From an uncultured bacterium (lineage in GTDB: Bacteria; Planctomycetota; JAJSAM01; JAJVHW01), in assembly GCA_937996235.1 (NCBI GenBank), contig CALKVK010000016.1, positions 89,790-153,789 of the forward strand: DNA of 64,000 nucleotides, given 5' to 3'. Below, piece by piece: positions 33,075 through 41,615 of the stretch. Numbering within the stretch: the stretch's first letter is position 1; every line of letters begins with the position of its first letter. A program made the translations under genes and the position numbers. The notes under the pieces are model-generated. The model had not been told where the DNA came from, searched no databases, and saw only the letters and a program-made list of their open reading frames with translations.

Positions 33075-33944
33075 CTACGCCTCGCCTGCGGTCGCCAGCA
33101 GTCGATCCAGCACGCCCTCGAGCTCCTCGCGAGAGAAGTACTCGATGACGATGCGGCCCTTCTCGCCGCGCGGAACGAGCGTCACGCGCGTGCCGAGCGC
33201 CTCCCGCAGCTGATCCTCGAGGTCGTGGAAGTACGGCGCGAGGCTCGGATCGACCGGTGCCACCTCCTCGACCGGCTTCGGCTTGCTCAAGCGGCGCACC
33301 GCCGACTCGACTTCGCGAACCGACAGCCCCTCGGTCGCCGCCCGCTCCGCGAGAGCGCGCTGTGCGTCCGCGTCGCCGAGCGCAAGCAGCGCGCGGGCGT
33401 GCCCGCCGCTCAGCTCTCCCGCAGCGACACGGCTCTGCAGGTCGGTCGGCAGATCGAGCAGGCGCAGCGTGTTGGCGACGCCGGACCGGCTCTTGCCCAC
33501 ACGCAGCGCCACGTCCTCCTGCGTCAGATGCAGCCGCTCCATCAGCGCCTGGTAGCCGAGCGCCACCTCGATCGCGTTGAGCTGCTCGCGCTGGAGGTTC
33601 TCGATGAGCGCAAGCTCGAGCATCTGGTCGTCGCTCGCCTGACGCACGACGGCGGGCACGGTCTCCCGCCCGATGCGCTGGCAGGCGCGGAAGCGACGCT
33701 CGCCCGCGATGAGCTCGTAGCCCTCTTCGGTGGTCCGAACGACCACAGGCTGGAGCACGCCGTGCTCGAGGATCGACGCGGCCAGCTCTGCCAGTTCCGC
33801 CTCGGCGAACTCGCGGCGCGGCTGATAGCGGTTCGGCACGATCTCGGCCAGCGGCACCTGGAGCACGACCTCGTCGGCGTTGCCGCCGCCGGACGGTCCC
33901 GAGATGAGGAAATCCAGCCCCCGTCCAAGCCTCCGCTGCACCAC
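33075..33944 (-). CDS. parB: chromosome partitioning protein ParB
   Basis: This 289-residue CTP-dependent DNA clamp loads at parS sites and helps chromosome segregation. It shows the ParB N-terminal catalytic motifs VPNRYQPRREF and LIAGERRFRA, the ENLQREQLNAIE segment, the helix-turn-helix LTQEDVALRVGKSRSGVANT and a C-terminal dimer domain. The GTG at 33944 is chosen because GGGAGG lies 6 nt upstream and gives the usual start, with GRGLDFL soon after. Two parS sites flank the gene, at 32995-33010 and 34062-34077. No parA gene is in the window, whereas parA normally precedes parB, so its partner must lie elsewhere. Confidence 0.95.
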   Translation of the reverse strand: MVQRRLGRGLDFLISGPSGGGNADEVVLQVPLAEIVPNRYQPRREFAEAELAELAASILEHGVLQPVVVRTTEEGYELIAGERRFRACQRIGRETVPAVVRQASDDQMLELALIENLQREQLNAIEVALGYQALMERLHLTQEDVALRVGKSRSGVANTLRLLDLPTDLQSRVAAGELSGGHARALLALGDADAQRALAERAATEGLSVREVESAVRRLSKPKPVEEVAPVDPSLAPYFHDLEDQLREALGTRVTLVPRGEKGRIVIEYFSREELEGVLDRLLATAGEA

Positions 33945-34061
33945 GCGCCACCTCCCGAGCAAGCCCTCGGCGGACTGTCTCCAATTCGGCACGGCGAGAC
34001 CTCCCGACACGTGCAATCGACGCCCGAATCCTACGAGCCAGGGGGGACAGTCACGTTCGAA

Positions 34062-34077
34062 TGTTTCACGTGAAACA
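34062..34077. promoter_or_regulatory. parS site (consensus)
   Basis: TGTTTCACGTGAAACA is a perfect match to the bacterial parS consensus. It lies upstream of parB, in the gap to the divergent membrane-protein gene, so ParB may also influence transcription of both genes. Confidence 0.92.
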
Positions 34078-34121
34078 TCTCTCCCTCGTGGCACAGCCGC
34101 GAACTGCCGCTGTGGATGGTG

Positions 34122-34127
34122 TACCCT
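34122..34127 (+). promoter_or_regulatory. -10 box of a leaderless gene (TACCCT)
   Basis: TACCCT ends 7 nt before the ATG at 34135, the spacing expected when transcription begins at the start codon. The box is a weaker match than the others. Confidence 0.3.
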
Positions 34128-34134
34128 GCGCCGC

Positions 34135-34902
34135 ATGACTCCCGCGGTGCTCCGGACGTCGGCGCTCGCGCATGCGACGGCGCGCGACCTGCTGCGCCGC
34201 CCCGGAGGCGCGCTGGCCTGGGTCGCTGCCGCGGCGCTGGTGGTCCTCGTCCCGAAGCTGAGCGATCGTGCGATCGAAGCCGGGCCCGAGCTTCCCACGG
34301 AGCTCGTCGTGTCCACGCTTGCGCTCTACGCCGCGGTCATCGGCGGACTCGCCGCGGTCTCGACCACGGTTCCCGGGGACCCGCTGGGGCCGAACTCCGA
34401 GCTCGCCGCGACGCCGATCCGCAGCATCGAGTACACGGTCGGGCGGGTGCTGGGCGTCGGGCTCGCGCTCGGGCTTCACGTGTGCGGCCTCGCAATCGCA
34501 GGCCTCGTCGCGGTCCGGCTCGGTTCCCCCGGCGAGTTCCCGCCTGCCTCTGGTCTGGCGTCGGCCGCGCTGGGAGCGCTCGGCGGAGGCCTGTTCTTCG
34601 TCGCCGCGGGAGCCCTGGCCGGCGCACTGCTCGGGCGGGAGCTCGGCATCGTCGGCATCCTCACGGTCATCGTCGGCACGCGCCTGATCGTCCCCCACGT
34701 GACGCCCGACGCTCCGCTCCTGGCGGCTCTCCTTCCCGATCCCGCACGCCTGGACCTCTCTCGGGAAGCGGCCTTCGCCCACCCGGTCGGCGCCCGCGCC
34801 TTGACCGGAGCATTCGCAGGCGTCGTGCTCCAGAGCATCGGACTGGTCGCGCTCACGGCGGCCGTGCTGGCGCAGCGGGTCCGCGGCGCGGCAAGCTGGT
34901 AG
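34135..34902 (+). CDS. ABC-2-like membrane protein
   Basis: The 255-residue protein has about six hydrophobic segments (near residues 24-42, 58-80, 100-125, 137-165, 172-190 and 225-248). A mid-loop, DPLGPNSELAATPIRSIEYT, resembles the coupling region of ABC-2 permease subunits. It is probably an integral membrane transport or heme-export-type subunit, though no ATPase gene is next to it. The ATG is preceded by TACCCT at leaderless spacing and has no ribosome binding site. A parS site lies about 60 nt upstream. Function tentative. Confidence 0.65.
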   Translation: MTPAVLRTSALAHATARDLLRRPGGALAWVAAAALVVLVPKLSDRAIEAGPELPTELVVSTLALYAAVIGGLAAVSTTVPGDPLGPNSELAATPIRSIEYTVGRVLGVGLALGLHVCGLAIAGLVAVRLGSPGEFPPASGLASAALGALGGGLFFVAAGALAGALLGRELGIVGILTVIVGTRLIVPHVTPDAPLLAALLPDPARLDLSREAAFAHPVGARALTGAFAGVVLQSIGLVALTAAVLAQRVRGAASW

Positions 34903-35200
34903 AAGCGCAGGTCCTCCCGGAGTAGGCGCCCGCGCGCAGATGACGCACCATCCGGAGCCGCCCGGATGCACTCGGATTCGACCGCGGCGCACCGCAAGCC
35001 GCGGGCGTGTCGCACGTGCGCCAGCCGCCCTCGCCCCAGCCCCTCTTCCGGCACCCGGCGCACGAGGCTCCATGGCGTCGATTCCTCCTCAGCGCGGCCT
35101 TCCACCCGGGTAGACTCCGCCGCTCCACGGCAACGCCTCGCACGGCCGGTCCGTTCGACCGGGCATGTGCGGTGTCTGCAGCCACACCCCACTCCACACC
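34903..35200. other. intergenic gap with little recognisable content
   Basis: This stretch shows no convincing gene, RNA or repeat. The only notable motif is TAGACT at 35111-35116, a candidate -10 box for the phosphoesterase gene. An ATG at 35165 is an alternative, less likely start of that gene. Confidence 0.5.
35111..35116 (+). promoter_or_regulatory. candidate -10 box (TAGACT)
   Basis: TAGACT would place the transcript start near 35123, upstream of both candidate starts of the phosphoesterase gene (ATG 35165 and GTG 35201). Confidence 0.3.
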
Positions 35201-35926
35201 GTGCGATACGCAATCCTCGGCGACATCCACAGCAACCTCGAGGCACTCGAGGCGGTGCTGTCGGCGCTCGAGAGCGAGCGCATCGACCACTACGTGTGCG
35301 TCGGCGACGTCGTCGGCTATGGAGCGGATCCGAAGGCCTGCCTCGACCGCACGCGTGAGATCTGCGACGTAGTCGTCGCGGGCAACCACGACCTGGCCGT
35401 CGCCGGCACGCTCTCGATGGAGTTCTTCAACGAGTACGCGAAGGCCGCGATCCTCTGGACGCGGGAGCAGCTCGGCGAGGACGACGTCGCGTGGCTCCGC
35501 GACCTGCCGCTCCAGGCCGACGTGGACCGCAACACCATGCTCGTCCACAGCACGGTGCACGACCCCGCCGCCTTCGACTACCTGCTGACGTCCTACGACG
35601 CGCACCTCTCGATGCGCGTGCTGAAGAAGCCCCTGTGCTTCGTGGGCCACTCCCACATCCCGATCACCTTCATGGAGCGCGGCGGCCTCGGATTCACGTT
35701 CGCCGACACGATCGACCTGACGCGCGTCGAGAAGGTCATCGTGAACCCCGGGAGCGTCGGTCAGCCTCGCGACGAGAACCCGCACGCCGCGTACGGGATC
35801 TACGACACCGTGAAGCGTCGCGTCACGCTGCACCGCACGCCGTACGACATCGCCACGGCCTCCCGGAAGATCGAAGCCGCCGGGCTCCCCCGACCGCTCG
35901 CCGATCGCCTGCACGTCGGCAAGTAG
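35201..35926 (+). CDS. calcineurin-like metallophosphoesterase
   Basis: The protein of about 241 residues has the full two-metal phosphoesterase motif set: GDIHSN, CVGDVVGYGADP, GNHD, a later His in LVHSTVH and GHSHIPI. It resembles YfcE/ApaH-like cytoplasmic phosphodiesterases that cleave cyclic nucleotides, dinucleoside polyphosphates or phosphoprotein bonds; the substrate is not evident. The GTG at 35201 is preferred because the conserved RYAILGDIHSN starts there; ATG 35165 would add 12 unconserved residues. Neither has a clear ribosome binding site. Confidence 0.88.
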   Translation: MRYAILGDIHSNLEALEAVLSALESERIDHYVCVGDVVGYGADPKACLDRTREICDVVVAGNHDLAVAGTLSMEFFNEYAKAAILWTREQLGEDDVAWLRDLPLQADVDRNTMLVHSTVHDPAAFDYLLTSYDAHLSMRVLKKPLCFVGHSHIPITFMERGGLGFTFADTIDLTRVEKVIVNPGSVGQPRDENPHAAYGIYDTVKRRVTLHRTPYDIATASRKIEAAGLPRPLADRLHVGK

Positions 35927-35972
35927 CGCGCGGTCCTCGCGCGGACGCTGCGCACGCAGCGGGGCGCACACG

Positions 35973-35978
35973 TAGACT
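35973..35978 (+). promoter_or_regulatory. candidate -10 box (TAGACT)
   Basis: TAGACT lies 35 nt before the ATG at 36014 and is identical to the box before the phosphoesterase gene. Confidence 0.3.
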
Positions 35979-36013
35979 CTCGACGCTCGTGACCGCCCCT
36001 TCGGGCGCGCCCC

Positions 36014-37408
36014 ATGCGCCGACACCACCACTCCTCCCGCCTCGTCCTCGCCACCGGCGATGCTGTCGCCGCCGCCGCTGCGTACGGGACCGCCTACGTC
36101 GTGCGGTTCGGGTCCGGCTGGATTCCGGTCGAGGGCCGCGCGGATGTGCTGCCGTCGCGCTACCTGGCGGCTCTCCCCGCCGTCGTCGCGATCGCGCTGG
36201 CGGCCACGGCACTCGTGGGCGCGTACGACCCCGTGCGCGTCGAGCGCAGCGGTCGCCTGCGGACCGCCGTCGCCGCCGCGATCGCCACGGGCGCCCTGCT
36301 GGGCTCGGCGGCGCTGCTCTACCGCGACGTGTTCCAGTTCAGCCGGCTCGCGCTGCTCGGCACGGCTGCCGCCTACCTTCCCTGCATGCTGGCGGGACGC
36401 GGGCTGAGCGCCCGCCTGCTCGACCGCCGCCATCGCTCGGGACGCGGCATGCGGCGCGCGCTGGTCATCGGCGGCGGGGCCGCGGCGGCAGCGCTCGCGC
36501 GCGAGCTCGCCCGCGCACCCTGGATCGGCACGGCGGTCGTCGCCGTGTCGGGCGACGCCGAGGCGGCGCAGCACTGGCCCGCGGCGCAGAGGGTCGCGGG
36601 AGACGACGTCGACGCCCTGCTCGAGCGTGGCGCGTGCGACGACGTGCTCATCGCGCTCCCGGCCGCCGGCGTGCCGGCGCTCGGTGACGTCGTGGCGAGG
36701 CTCGGCCGGCACCCCGTGTCCGTCCACGTGATCCCCGACCTCGGCGACATGGTGCTGGTGAACGCGCACGCGACGCTGGTCGGCGGCCTGCCGCTGATCT
36801 CGCTGAACGACTCACCGCTCTACGGCCTGCGGGCCGCCGCGAAGCGCGCCCTCGACGTGCTGCTGGCCGCGGTCTGCCTGCTCGTCGCCGCGCCGCTGCT
36901 CGCCGTCATCGCGCTTCTCGTGCGAGTCGGCTCGCCGGGGCCGGTCCTCTACGCGCAGGAGCGGATGGGCCTCGACGGCCGCTGCTTCCGCATGTGGAAG
37001 TTCCGCACGATGCGCGCCGATGCCGAGGACGAGACGGGGCCGGTCTTCGCCCGGCGCGGCGACCCGCGCGTGACGGCCGTGGGCCGTCTGCTGCGCCGCT
37101 TCTCCCTGGACGAGCTGCCGCAGCTGTGGAACGTGCTGCGCGGCGAGATGAGCCTGGTCGGCCCCCGACCGGAGCGTCAGGCGTTCATCCACGATCTTCG
37201 TAAATCGTTACCTGGCTATATGTTACGTCATTGCGTCCGCGCCGGAATGACGGGCTGGGCGCAGGTCCACGGGCTGCGCGGCGACACGCCGCTCGCCGAG
37301 CGGCTGCGCTACGACCTCGAGTACGTGGACCGCTGGAGCCTGCTCCTCGACGTCGAGATCCTCGCGCGGACGACCGTCCACGTCCTCGTCGGCCGCAACG
37401 CGTACTGA
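36014..37408 (+). CDS. undecaprenyl-phosphate sugar phosphotransferase (exopolysaccharide initiation)
   Basis: The 464-residue membrane enzyme starts polysaccharide repeat units by placing a sugar-1-phosphate on undecaprenyl phosphate. Residues of about 1-145 hold four or five membrane segments, followed by a CoA-binding-like Rossmann domain (VIGGGAAAAAL). After another membrane helix near residue 275 comes the bacterial sugar transferase domain, with FRMWKFRTMRADAEDE, FSLDELPQLWNVLRGEMSLV and AGMTGWAQVHGLRGDT. It matches the WcaJ/polyisoprenyl-phosphate hexose transferase layout and is full length. No other capsule genes are adjacent. A patch near 37190-37235 is markedly AT-richer than the rest of the gene. 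Confidence 0.92.
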   Translation: MRRHHHSSRLVLATGDAVAAAAAYGTAYVVRFGSGWIPVEGRADVLPSRYLAALPAVVAIALAATALVGAYDPVRVERSGRLRTAVAAAIATGALLGSAALLYRDVFQFSRLALLGTAAAYLPCMLAGRGLSARLLDRRHRSGRGMRRALVIGGGAAAAALARELARAPWIGTAVVAVSGDAEAAQHWPAAQRVAGDDVDALLERGACDDVLIALPAAGVPALGDVVARLGRHPVSVHVIPDLGDMVLVNAHATLVGGLPLISLNDSPLYGLRAAAKRALDVLLAAVCLLVAAPLLAVIALLVRVGSPGPVLYAQERMGLDGRCFRMWKFRTMRADAEDETGPVFARRGDPRVTAVGRLLRRFSLDELPQLWNVLRGEMSLVGPRPERQAFIHDLRKSLPGYMLRHCVRAGMTGWAQVHGLRGDTPLAERLRYDLEYVDRWSLLLDVEILARTTVHVLVGRNAY

Positions 37409-37506
37409 GGCGGCGCAACCGGCCTTCTTCTGCGTCGCCGGAGCCGCGCGCTCGGCACAATCCCCCCACGCGCCCCGCGCGCACCGCCGCCGGTCCGGAG
37501 AGCCGC

Positions 37507-38325
37507 GTGCCGCCTCGTCCCGACGCCGTCCTCGAGAGCTACCTCGCCGAGATCGCCCGCACGCCCCTCCTCTCCGCCGAGGAGGAGCGCGACCTCGGCG
37601 TTGCGGTGCAGTCCGGCGATCCGGAGGCGCGCGAGCGGATGATCCGCGCGAACCTGCGCCTGGTCGTCTCCATCGCCAAGCGCTACCAGCGGCGGGGGCT
37701 CACGCTCCTCGACCTGATCGAGGAGGGCAACATCGGCCTCGTGAAGGCCGTCGAGCGTTTCGACCCGGGCGCGGAGACGCGCTTCAGCACCTACGCCACC
37801 TGGTGGATCAAGCAGTCGATCCGTCGCGCTCTCGTCAACACGGCGAAGACCGTGCGGGTGCCGTCCTACCTGGTCGAGGTCATGGCGCGGCTCAAGACCG
37901 CGCAGCTCGCGCTCGAGACGCAGCTCGGCCGGGCTCCCACCATCCACGAGCTCGCGGAGCGCATGGGCTACGGCGAGGACGAGCTGCGCATCGTGCGGCG
38001 CGCGCTCCATGCGGCGCGCGGCGACGGCGAGCCCGTGTCGATCGAGGCGATCTCCGCGGACCGCTCCGCGCTGGCCGACGACCGGGCACCGGCGCCCGAC
38101 GCCGGACTGCTCGACGCCCAGGAGCTCGGCAGGCTCCAGGCGGCGCTCGACGAGATCGAGCCCCGGGAAGCCGAGATCCTGCGGCTGCGGTTCGGGATCG
38201 ACGCGGACGGACCGCTGACGCTGCGCGAGATCGGCGAGAAGTTCGGCGTCTCGCGAGAGCGCGTCCGCCAGATCGAGTCGCGCGCCTTGCAGAAGCTCTC
38301 CGAGCGGTTCGGTCCCGAGACGTGA
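37507..38325 (+). CDS. sigma-70 family RNA polymerase sigma factor (group 2-like)
   Basis: The 272-residue sigma factor lacks region 1.1 but has region 1.2 (VLESYLAEIARTPLLSAEEE), region 2 with NLRLVVSIAKRY, DLIEEGNIGLVKAVERFD and TYATWWIKQSIRRAL, region 3 and region 4 with LRFGIDADGPLTLREIG and VSRERVRQIE. It directs RNA polymerase to -10/-35 promoters and looks like a stress or general sigma related to RpoD. GTG 37507 is chosen because GGAG lies 6 nt upstream and the domain begins soon after; the open frame upstream lacks conserved sequence. Its stop overlaps the hemW start (GTGA). Confidence 0.93.
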   Translation: MPPRPDAVLESYLAEIARTPLLSAEEERDLGVAVQSGDPEARERMIRANLRLVVSIAKRYQRRGLTLLDLIEEGNIGLVKAVERFDPGAETRFSTYATWWIKQSIRRALVNTAKTVRVPSYLVEVMARLKTAQLALETQLGRAPTIHELAERMGYGEDELRIVRRALHAARGDGEPVSIEAISADRSALADDRAPAPDAGLLDAQELGRLQAALDEIEPREAEILRLRFGIDADGPLTLREIGEKFGVSRERVRQIESRALQKLSERFGPET

Positions 38326-39500
38326 GCGAGGCGCCGCTCGTCGGAGCGGAAGCGGACGACGCCCCGGGGCTGTACGTCCACACGCCCTTCTGCGAGTCCA
38401 AGTGCAGCTACTGCGACTTCTACTCCGTGGCGCGCGGGGACGCCCCGGTGCATCGCTACGCGCAGGCGCTGGCGCGCGAGGCGCAGGCTCGGGCCGGGGC
38501 CGACTTCGCGCCGGCGACGGTGTTCGTCGGCGGCGGCACGCCGACCGCCCTCGCGGACGCCGACTTCGTGCACGTGCTCGAGACGGTCGCGACGCTCGCG
38601 GTGCGCGGCGGGCGGCTCCGCGAGTGGACGGTGGAGTGCAACCCGGGCAGCCTCACGCCCTGGAAGGCGTCGGCCATGCGCGCCGCCGGCGTGACGCGGG
38701 TCTCGATCGGCGTCCAGAGCTTCGACGACGACGTCCTGCGCTCGGTCGGCCGGGTCCACGACGCACGCACGGCGCGGCAGGCGGTCGAGGTCGCCCGCGA
38801 GGCGGGCATCCCGCAGGTCTCGGTCGACCTGCTGTTCGCCATCCCCGGTCAGGGGCTCGCGACCTTCCGCACGGACCTCGGCGAGGCGGTCCGTCTGGGC
38901 ACCGACCACGTCTCGGCGTACGCGCTCCTCTACGAGGAGGGGACGGTCCTGACGCGACTCCGTCAGCGCGGACGCCTGCGCCCCGAGGAGGAGGACGTCG
39001 AGCTCGAGATGCTGCGGCTCGCGATCGACACGCTCGGCTCCGCCGGGTTCGAGCGCTACGAGGTCTCGAACTTCGCGCGCCCCGGAGCGCGCTGCCGACA
39101 CAACCTGAACTACTGGCGGAACGGGCCGTATCTCGGGCTCGGACCCTCGGCCGTCAGCTACCTCGACGGGGAGCGCCGGGCGAACGTCGCCGCGTGGCGC
39201 AGCTGGGAGGAGCGTGTCCTCGCCGGCGGGGACGCCGGCGCCTCGTCCGAGCGCGTCGATCCGCGGCGCGCCGCCGCCGAGGATCTCATGCTGCGTCTGC
39301 GGCTGGTCGAGGGCGCCTCGCTGTCCGCCGTCGAGCGCCGCCGCGGCGTACCGGTGCTCGCGCCCATCGCACCCCTCGTGCGGCGGTTCGCCGACGCCGG
39401 TCTGCTCGAGGTGGATGCCGCCGGCGACGGCGTGCGCTTCACGGCCGCCGGCTTCGAGGTCGCGGACGGGGTCCTCGCGGAGTTCCTGGCGGCGGTGTGA
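38322..39500 (+). CDS. hemW: HemW, radical SAM heme chaperone
   Basis: The 392-residue protein is the HemW family, formerly called oxygen-independent coproporphyrinogen III oxidase-like. It has YVHTPFCESKCSYCDFYS with the CxxxCxxC radical SAM cluster ligands, FVGGGTPTAL and ECNPGS. Further motifs are RVSIGVQSFDDDVLRSVGR, DLLFAIPGQ and the C-terminal YEVSNFARPGARCRHNLNYW. It likely delivers heme to membrane respiratory proteins. The GTG start overlaps the sigma factor stop, so the two are co-transcribed. The 247-nt gap to convergent bshA shows nothing recognisable. Confidence 0.94.
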   Translation: MSEAPLVGAEADDAPGLYVHTPFCESKCSYCDFYSVARGDAPVHRYAQALAREAQARAGADFAPATVFVGGGTPTALADADFVHVLETVATLAVRGGRLREWTVECNPGSLTPWKASAMRAAGVTRVSIGVQSFDDDVLRSVGRVHDARTARQAVEVAREAGIPQVSVDLLFAIPGQGLATFRTDLGEAVRLGTDHVSAYALLYEEGTVLTRLRQRGRLRPEEEDVELEMLRLAIDTLGSAGFERYEVSNFARPGARCRHNLNYWRNGPYLGLGPSAVSYLDGERRANVAAWRSWEERVLAGGDAGASSERVDPRRAAAEDLMLRLRLVEGASLSAVERRRGVPVLAPIAPLVRRFADAGLLEVDAAGDGVRFTAAGFEVADGVLAEFLAAV

Positions 39501-39747
39501 GCGGGACGGGCACGCACGGTGGCGTCCGACCAGGAGAGCGGTCGGCGGGTGGGATGTAACCTTCGCGCCGCTTGCGTGTCCTTGCCTCTGGCGAACTCGT
39601 GCGACCGCAGGCGCGCCGTGCCGCACGGGTCCGCAAGCCCCACCCGGCCGAACTCCACGGGACCGTGCGTCCCGACCGGCCCCCGGACGAACGAGCGGTG
39701 GTGGCGGGGGAGGGCCCGTCCGGGCACCTTTTCAGCGAGCGCGGGGC

Positions 39748-40881
39748 TCAGCCGGAGCAGAGCTCCTCGTACAGCGCCTCGTAGCGGCCGACGACGGCGG
39801 AGAGACCGAAGCGCTCTTCCGCGACGCGACGCGCCGCGGCGGACATCATCCGCAGGCGCGGCGCGTCCTCGAGCAGCGCCGTCGCGGCGTCGGCCGCGGC
39901 GTCCACGTCACCGATCCCGACCAGCGCGCCCGTGACGCCGTCGTCCACGACCTCCGGCAGGCCGCCGGCACGCGTGCCCACGACGGGCACGCCGCACGCC
40001 ATGGCCTCGAGCGCCGCGAGCCCGAACGACTCGGACTCGCTCGGCAGGAGGAAGAGATCGGCGCACGCGAGCACGCGCTCCACGTGCTCCTGCTCGCCGA
40101 GGAACCGCACGCGATCGAGCACCCCCTCGTCGCGCGCGATGTCCTCCGCGAGCTGGCGGTCCGGGCCGTCGCCCGCGAGCAGCAGGCGCGCCGGCCGGCG
40201 CCGCGTGATGCGCGCGAAGATCGAGACGACGTCGCCGACGCGCTTCACCGGACGGAAGTTCGAGACGTGCGCAAGCGTCGGCTCCCCGCAGAGTCCGAGC
40301 CACTCGCGCGTCTGCGCGCACTCGACGGGACGGAAGCGCACGGTGTCGACGAAGTTCGGCAGAACGCGTATCTCCTTTTGAGGAAAGAAGATGCGCACGG
40401 TCTCCGCCCGCAGCCACTCCGACACGGTGGTGACGGCGTCGCTCTCCTCGATGCCGTAGCGCGTGGGGTGGAAGTACGAGTGCTCGGCGCCGACGATCGT
40501 GATGTCGGTGCCGTGGAGCGTGGTCACGATGTGCGGCACGCGCCGACCGAGCATCGCCCGCGCGAGCACGGCCGAGACGGCGTGAGGGATCGCGTAGTGC
40601 ACGTGCAGGACGTCGAGCCGGTGGGTGTCGGCCACCTCCCGCATCACCGACGCGAGCGCGAGGTCGTACGGCGGGTAGCGGAACAGCGGGTACGACGACA
40701 CCTCCACGCGGTGGAACGTGACGCGCGGGTGGAACGCCGCAAGCCGCGCGGGGCGCGCGTAGGAGAGGAAGTGGATCTCGTGTCCGCGCTCCGCCAGAGC
40801 CATGCCGAGCTCGGTCGCGACGGCGCCCGAGCCGCCGTACGTCGGGTAGCAGCAGATGCCGATGCGCAGCGGGCCGCTCAC
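39748..40881 (-). CDS. bshA: BshA, N-acetylglucosaminyl L-malate synthase (bacillithiol step 1)
   Basis: The 377-residue GT4 glycosyltransferase joins UDP-GlcNAc and L-malate. Hallmarks of BshA are visible: ICCYPTYGGSGAVATELG at the N-terminus, HVHYAIPHA, TTLHGTDITIVG, VSNFRPVKRV, and the donor-binding PSESESFGLAALEAMACG. The length fits the family. The GTG start at 40881 overlaps the bshB1 stop by 4 nt. It is the last gene of the minus-strand operon pabA-pyrF-methyltransferase-bshC-bshB1-bshA, so all three bacillithiol genes are here in reverse pathway order. Confidence 0.94.
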   Translation of the reverse strand: MSGPLRIGICCYPTYGGSGAVATELGMALAERGHEIHFLSYARPARLAAFHPRVTFHRVEVSSYPLFRYPPYDLALASVMREVADTHRLDVLHVHYAIPHAVSAVLARAMLGRRVPHIVTTLHGTDITIVGAEHSYFHPTRYGIEESDAVTTVSEWLRAETVRIFFPQKEIRVLPNFVDTVRFRPVECAQTREWLGLCGEPTLAHVSNFRPVKRVGDVVSIFARITRRRPARLLLAGDGPDRQLAEDIARDEGVLDRVRFLGEQEHVERVLACADLFLLPSESESFGLAALEAMACGVPVVGTRAGGLPEVVDDGVTGALVGIGDVDAAADAATALLEDAPRLRMMSAAARRVAEERFGLSAVVGRYEALYEELCSG

Positions 40882-41615
40882 GCGCGCGGTTCCGTCGCGG
40901 CCGGATCGAGCTGCAGGAGCGCGCGCACGTCCCCGACGGCGACCGGCTGCGCCGCGAGCAGCGGCTCGCCGAAGTCGACGCCCGCGCGGCGTCCCCACAC
41001 GCGCGCCCGCGCCTCGAGCCGCGGCAGGAAGTCGTCGCGCGCGATCAGCGTGGGGAAGTCGTCGGCCCCGGGGGCCGCGCGGTGGAGCTGGCTCGCGAAG
41101 CACTGCGCGAGCTCCACGCGCCGCGTCCACACGGCCGAGACGTCGACGACGAGCGCGGTGTCGCGCTCGACGTGCATGAAGTAGTGATACAGCGCGCGCG
41201 GCCGACACGGCTCGCCGGCGGCATCCACGTTCTTCATGCCCGCCGGATAGAACGCCTCGGCGACGGCGCGACCGGCGGCGTCGTGGTCCGGATGGAGATC
41301 GCCCGGCAGCGGCGCGAGCACGATGCGCGGGCGGTGTCGTCGCAGCGCCTCGATCACGGCGCGCCGCAGCTCGAGCGTCGGCACGAGCTGCGTGTCGGGG
41401 AACGCCAGCGTCTCGCGCACGACGAGCCCCATCATGCGCGCGGCGCGCTCGGCCTCCTCCGCGCGCGTCGCGGTCGTGCCGCGGCTCCCGCGCTCGCCGC
41501 GCGTCAGGTCCACGACGCCGCAGCGCAGCCCGGCGTCGCACAAGCGCAGGAGCGTTCCGCCGGCACCGAGTTCCACGTCGTCGGGGTGTGCGCCGAAGGC
41601 CAGCACGTCGAGCAT
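40878..41615 (-). CDS. bshB1: BshB1, bacillithiol deacetylase (step 2)
   Basis: The 245-residue zinc deacetylase (LmbE/PIG-L family) removes acetyl from GlcNAc-malate. It shows AFGAHPDDVELGAGGTL with the first zinc ligands, DLTRGERGSRGT, a Phe-Pro-Asp segment FPDTQL and the HPDHDAAGRAV block with the third ligand. YHYFMHVE in the later part is typical of BshB1. GGAGG lies upstream of the ATG at 41615, which overlaps the bshC stop, while its own stop overlaps the bshA start. Confidence 0.94.
   Translation of the reverse strand: MLDVLAFGAHPDDVELGAGGTLLRLCDAGLRCGVVDLTRGERGSRGTTATRAEEAERAARMMGLVVRETLAFPDTQLVPTLELRRAVIEALRRHRPRIVLAPLPGDLHPDHDAAGRAVAEAFYPAGMKNVDAAGEPCRPRALYHYFMHVERDTALVVDVSAVWTRRVELAQCFASQLHRAAPGADDFPTLIARDDFLPRLEARARVWGRRAGVDFGEPLLAAQPVAVGDVRALLQLDPAATEPRA

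Noticed and set aside
39501..39747. Possible intrinsic terminator between hemW and bshA
   Set aside because: GC-rich hairpins are possible but there is no U-tract, so the signal is not distinguishable from background in this GC-rich DNA.
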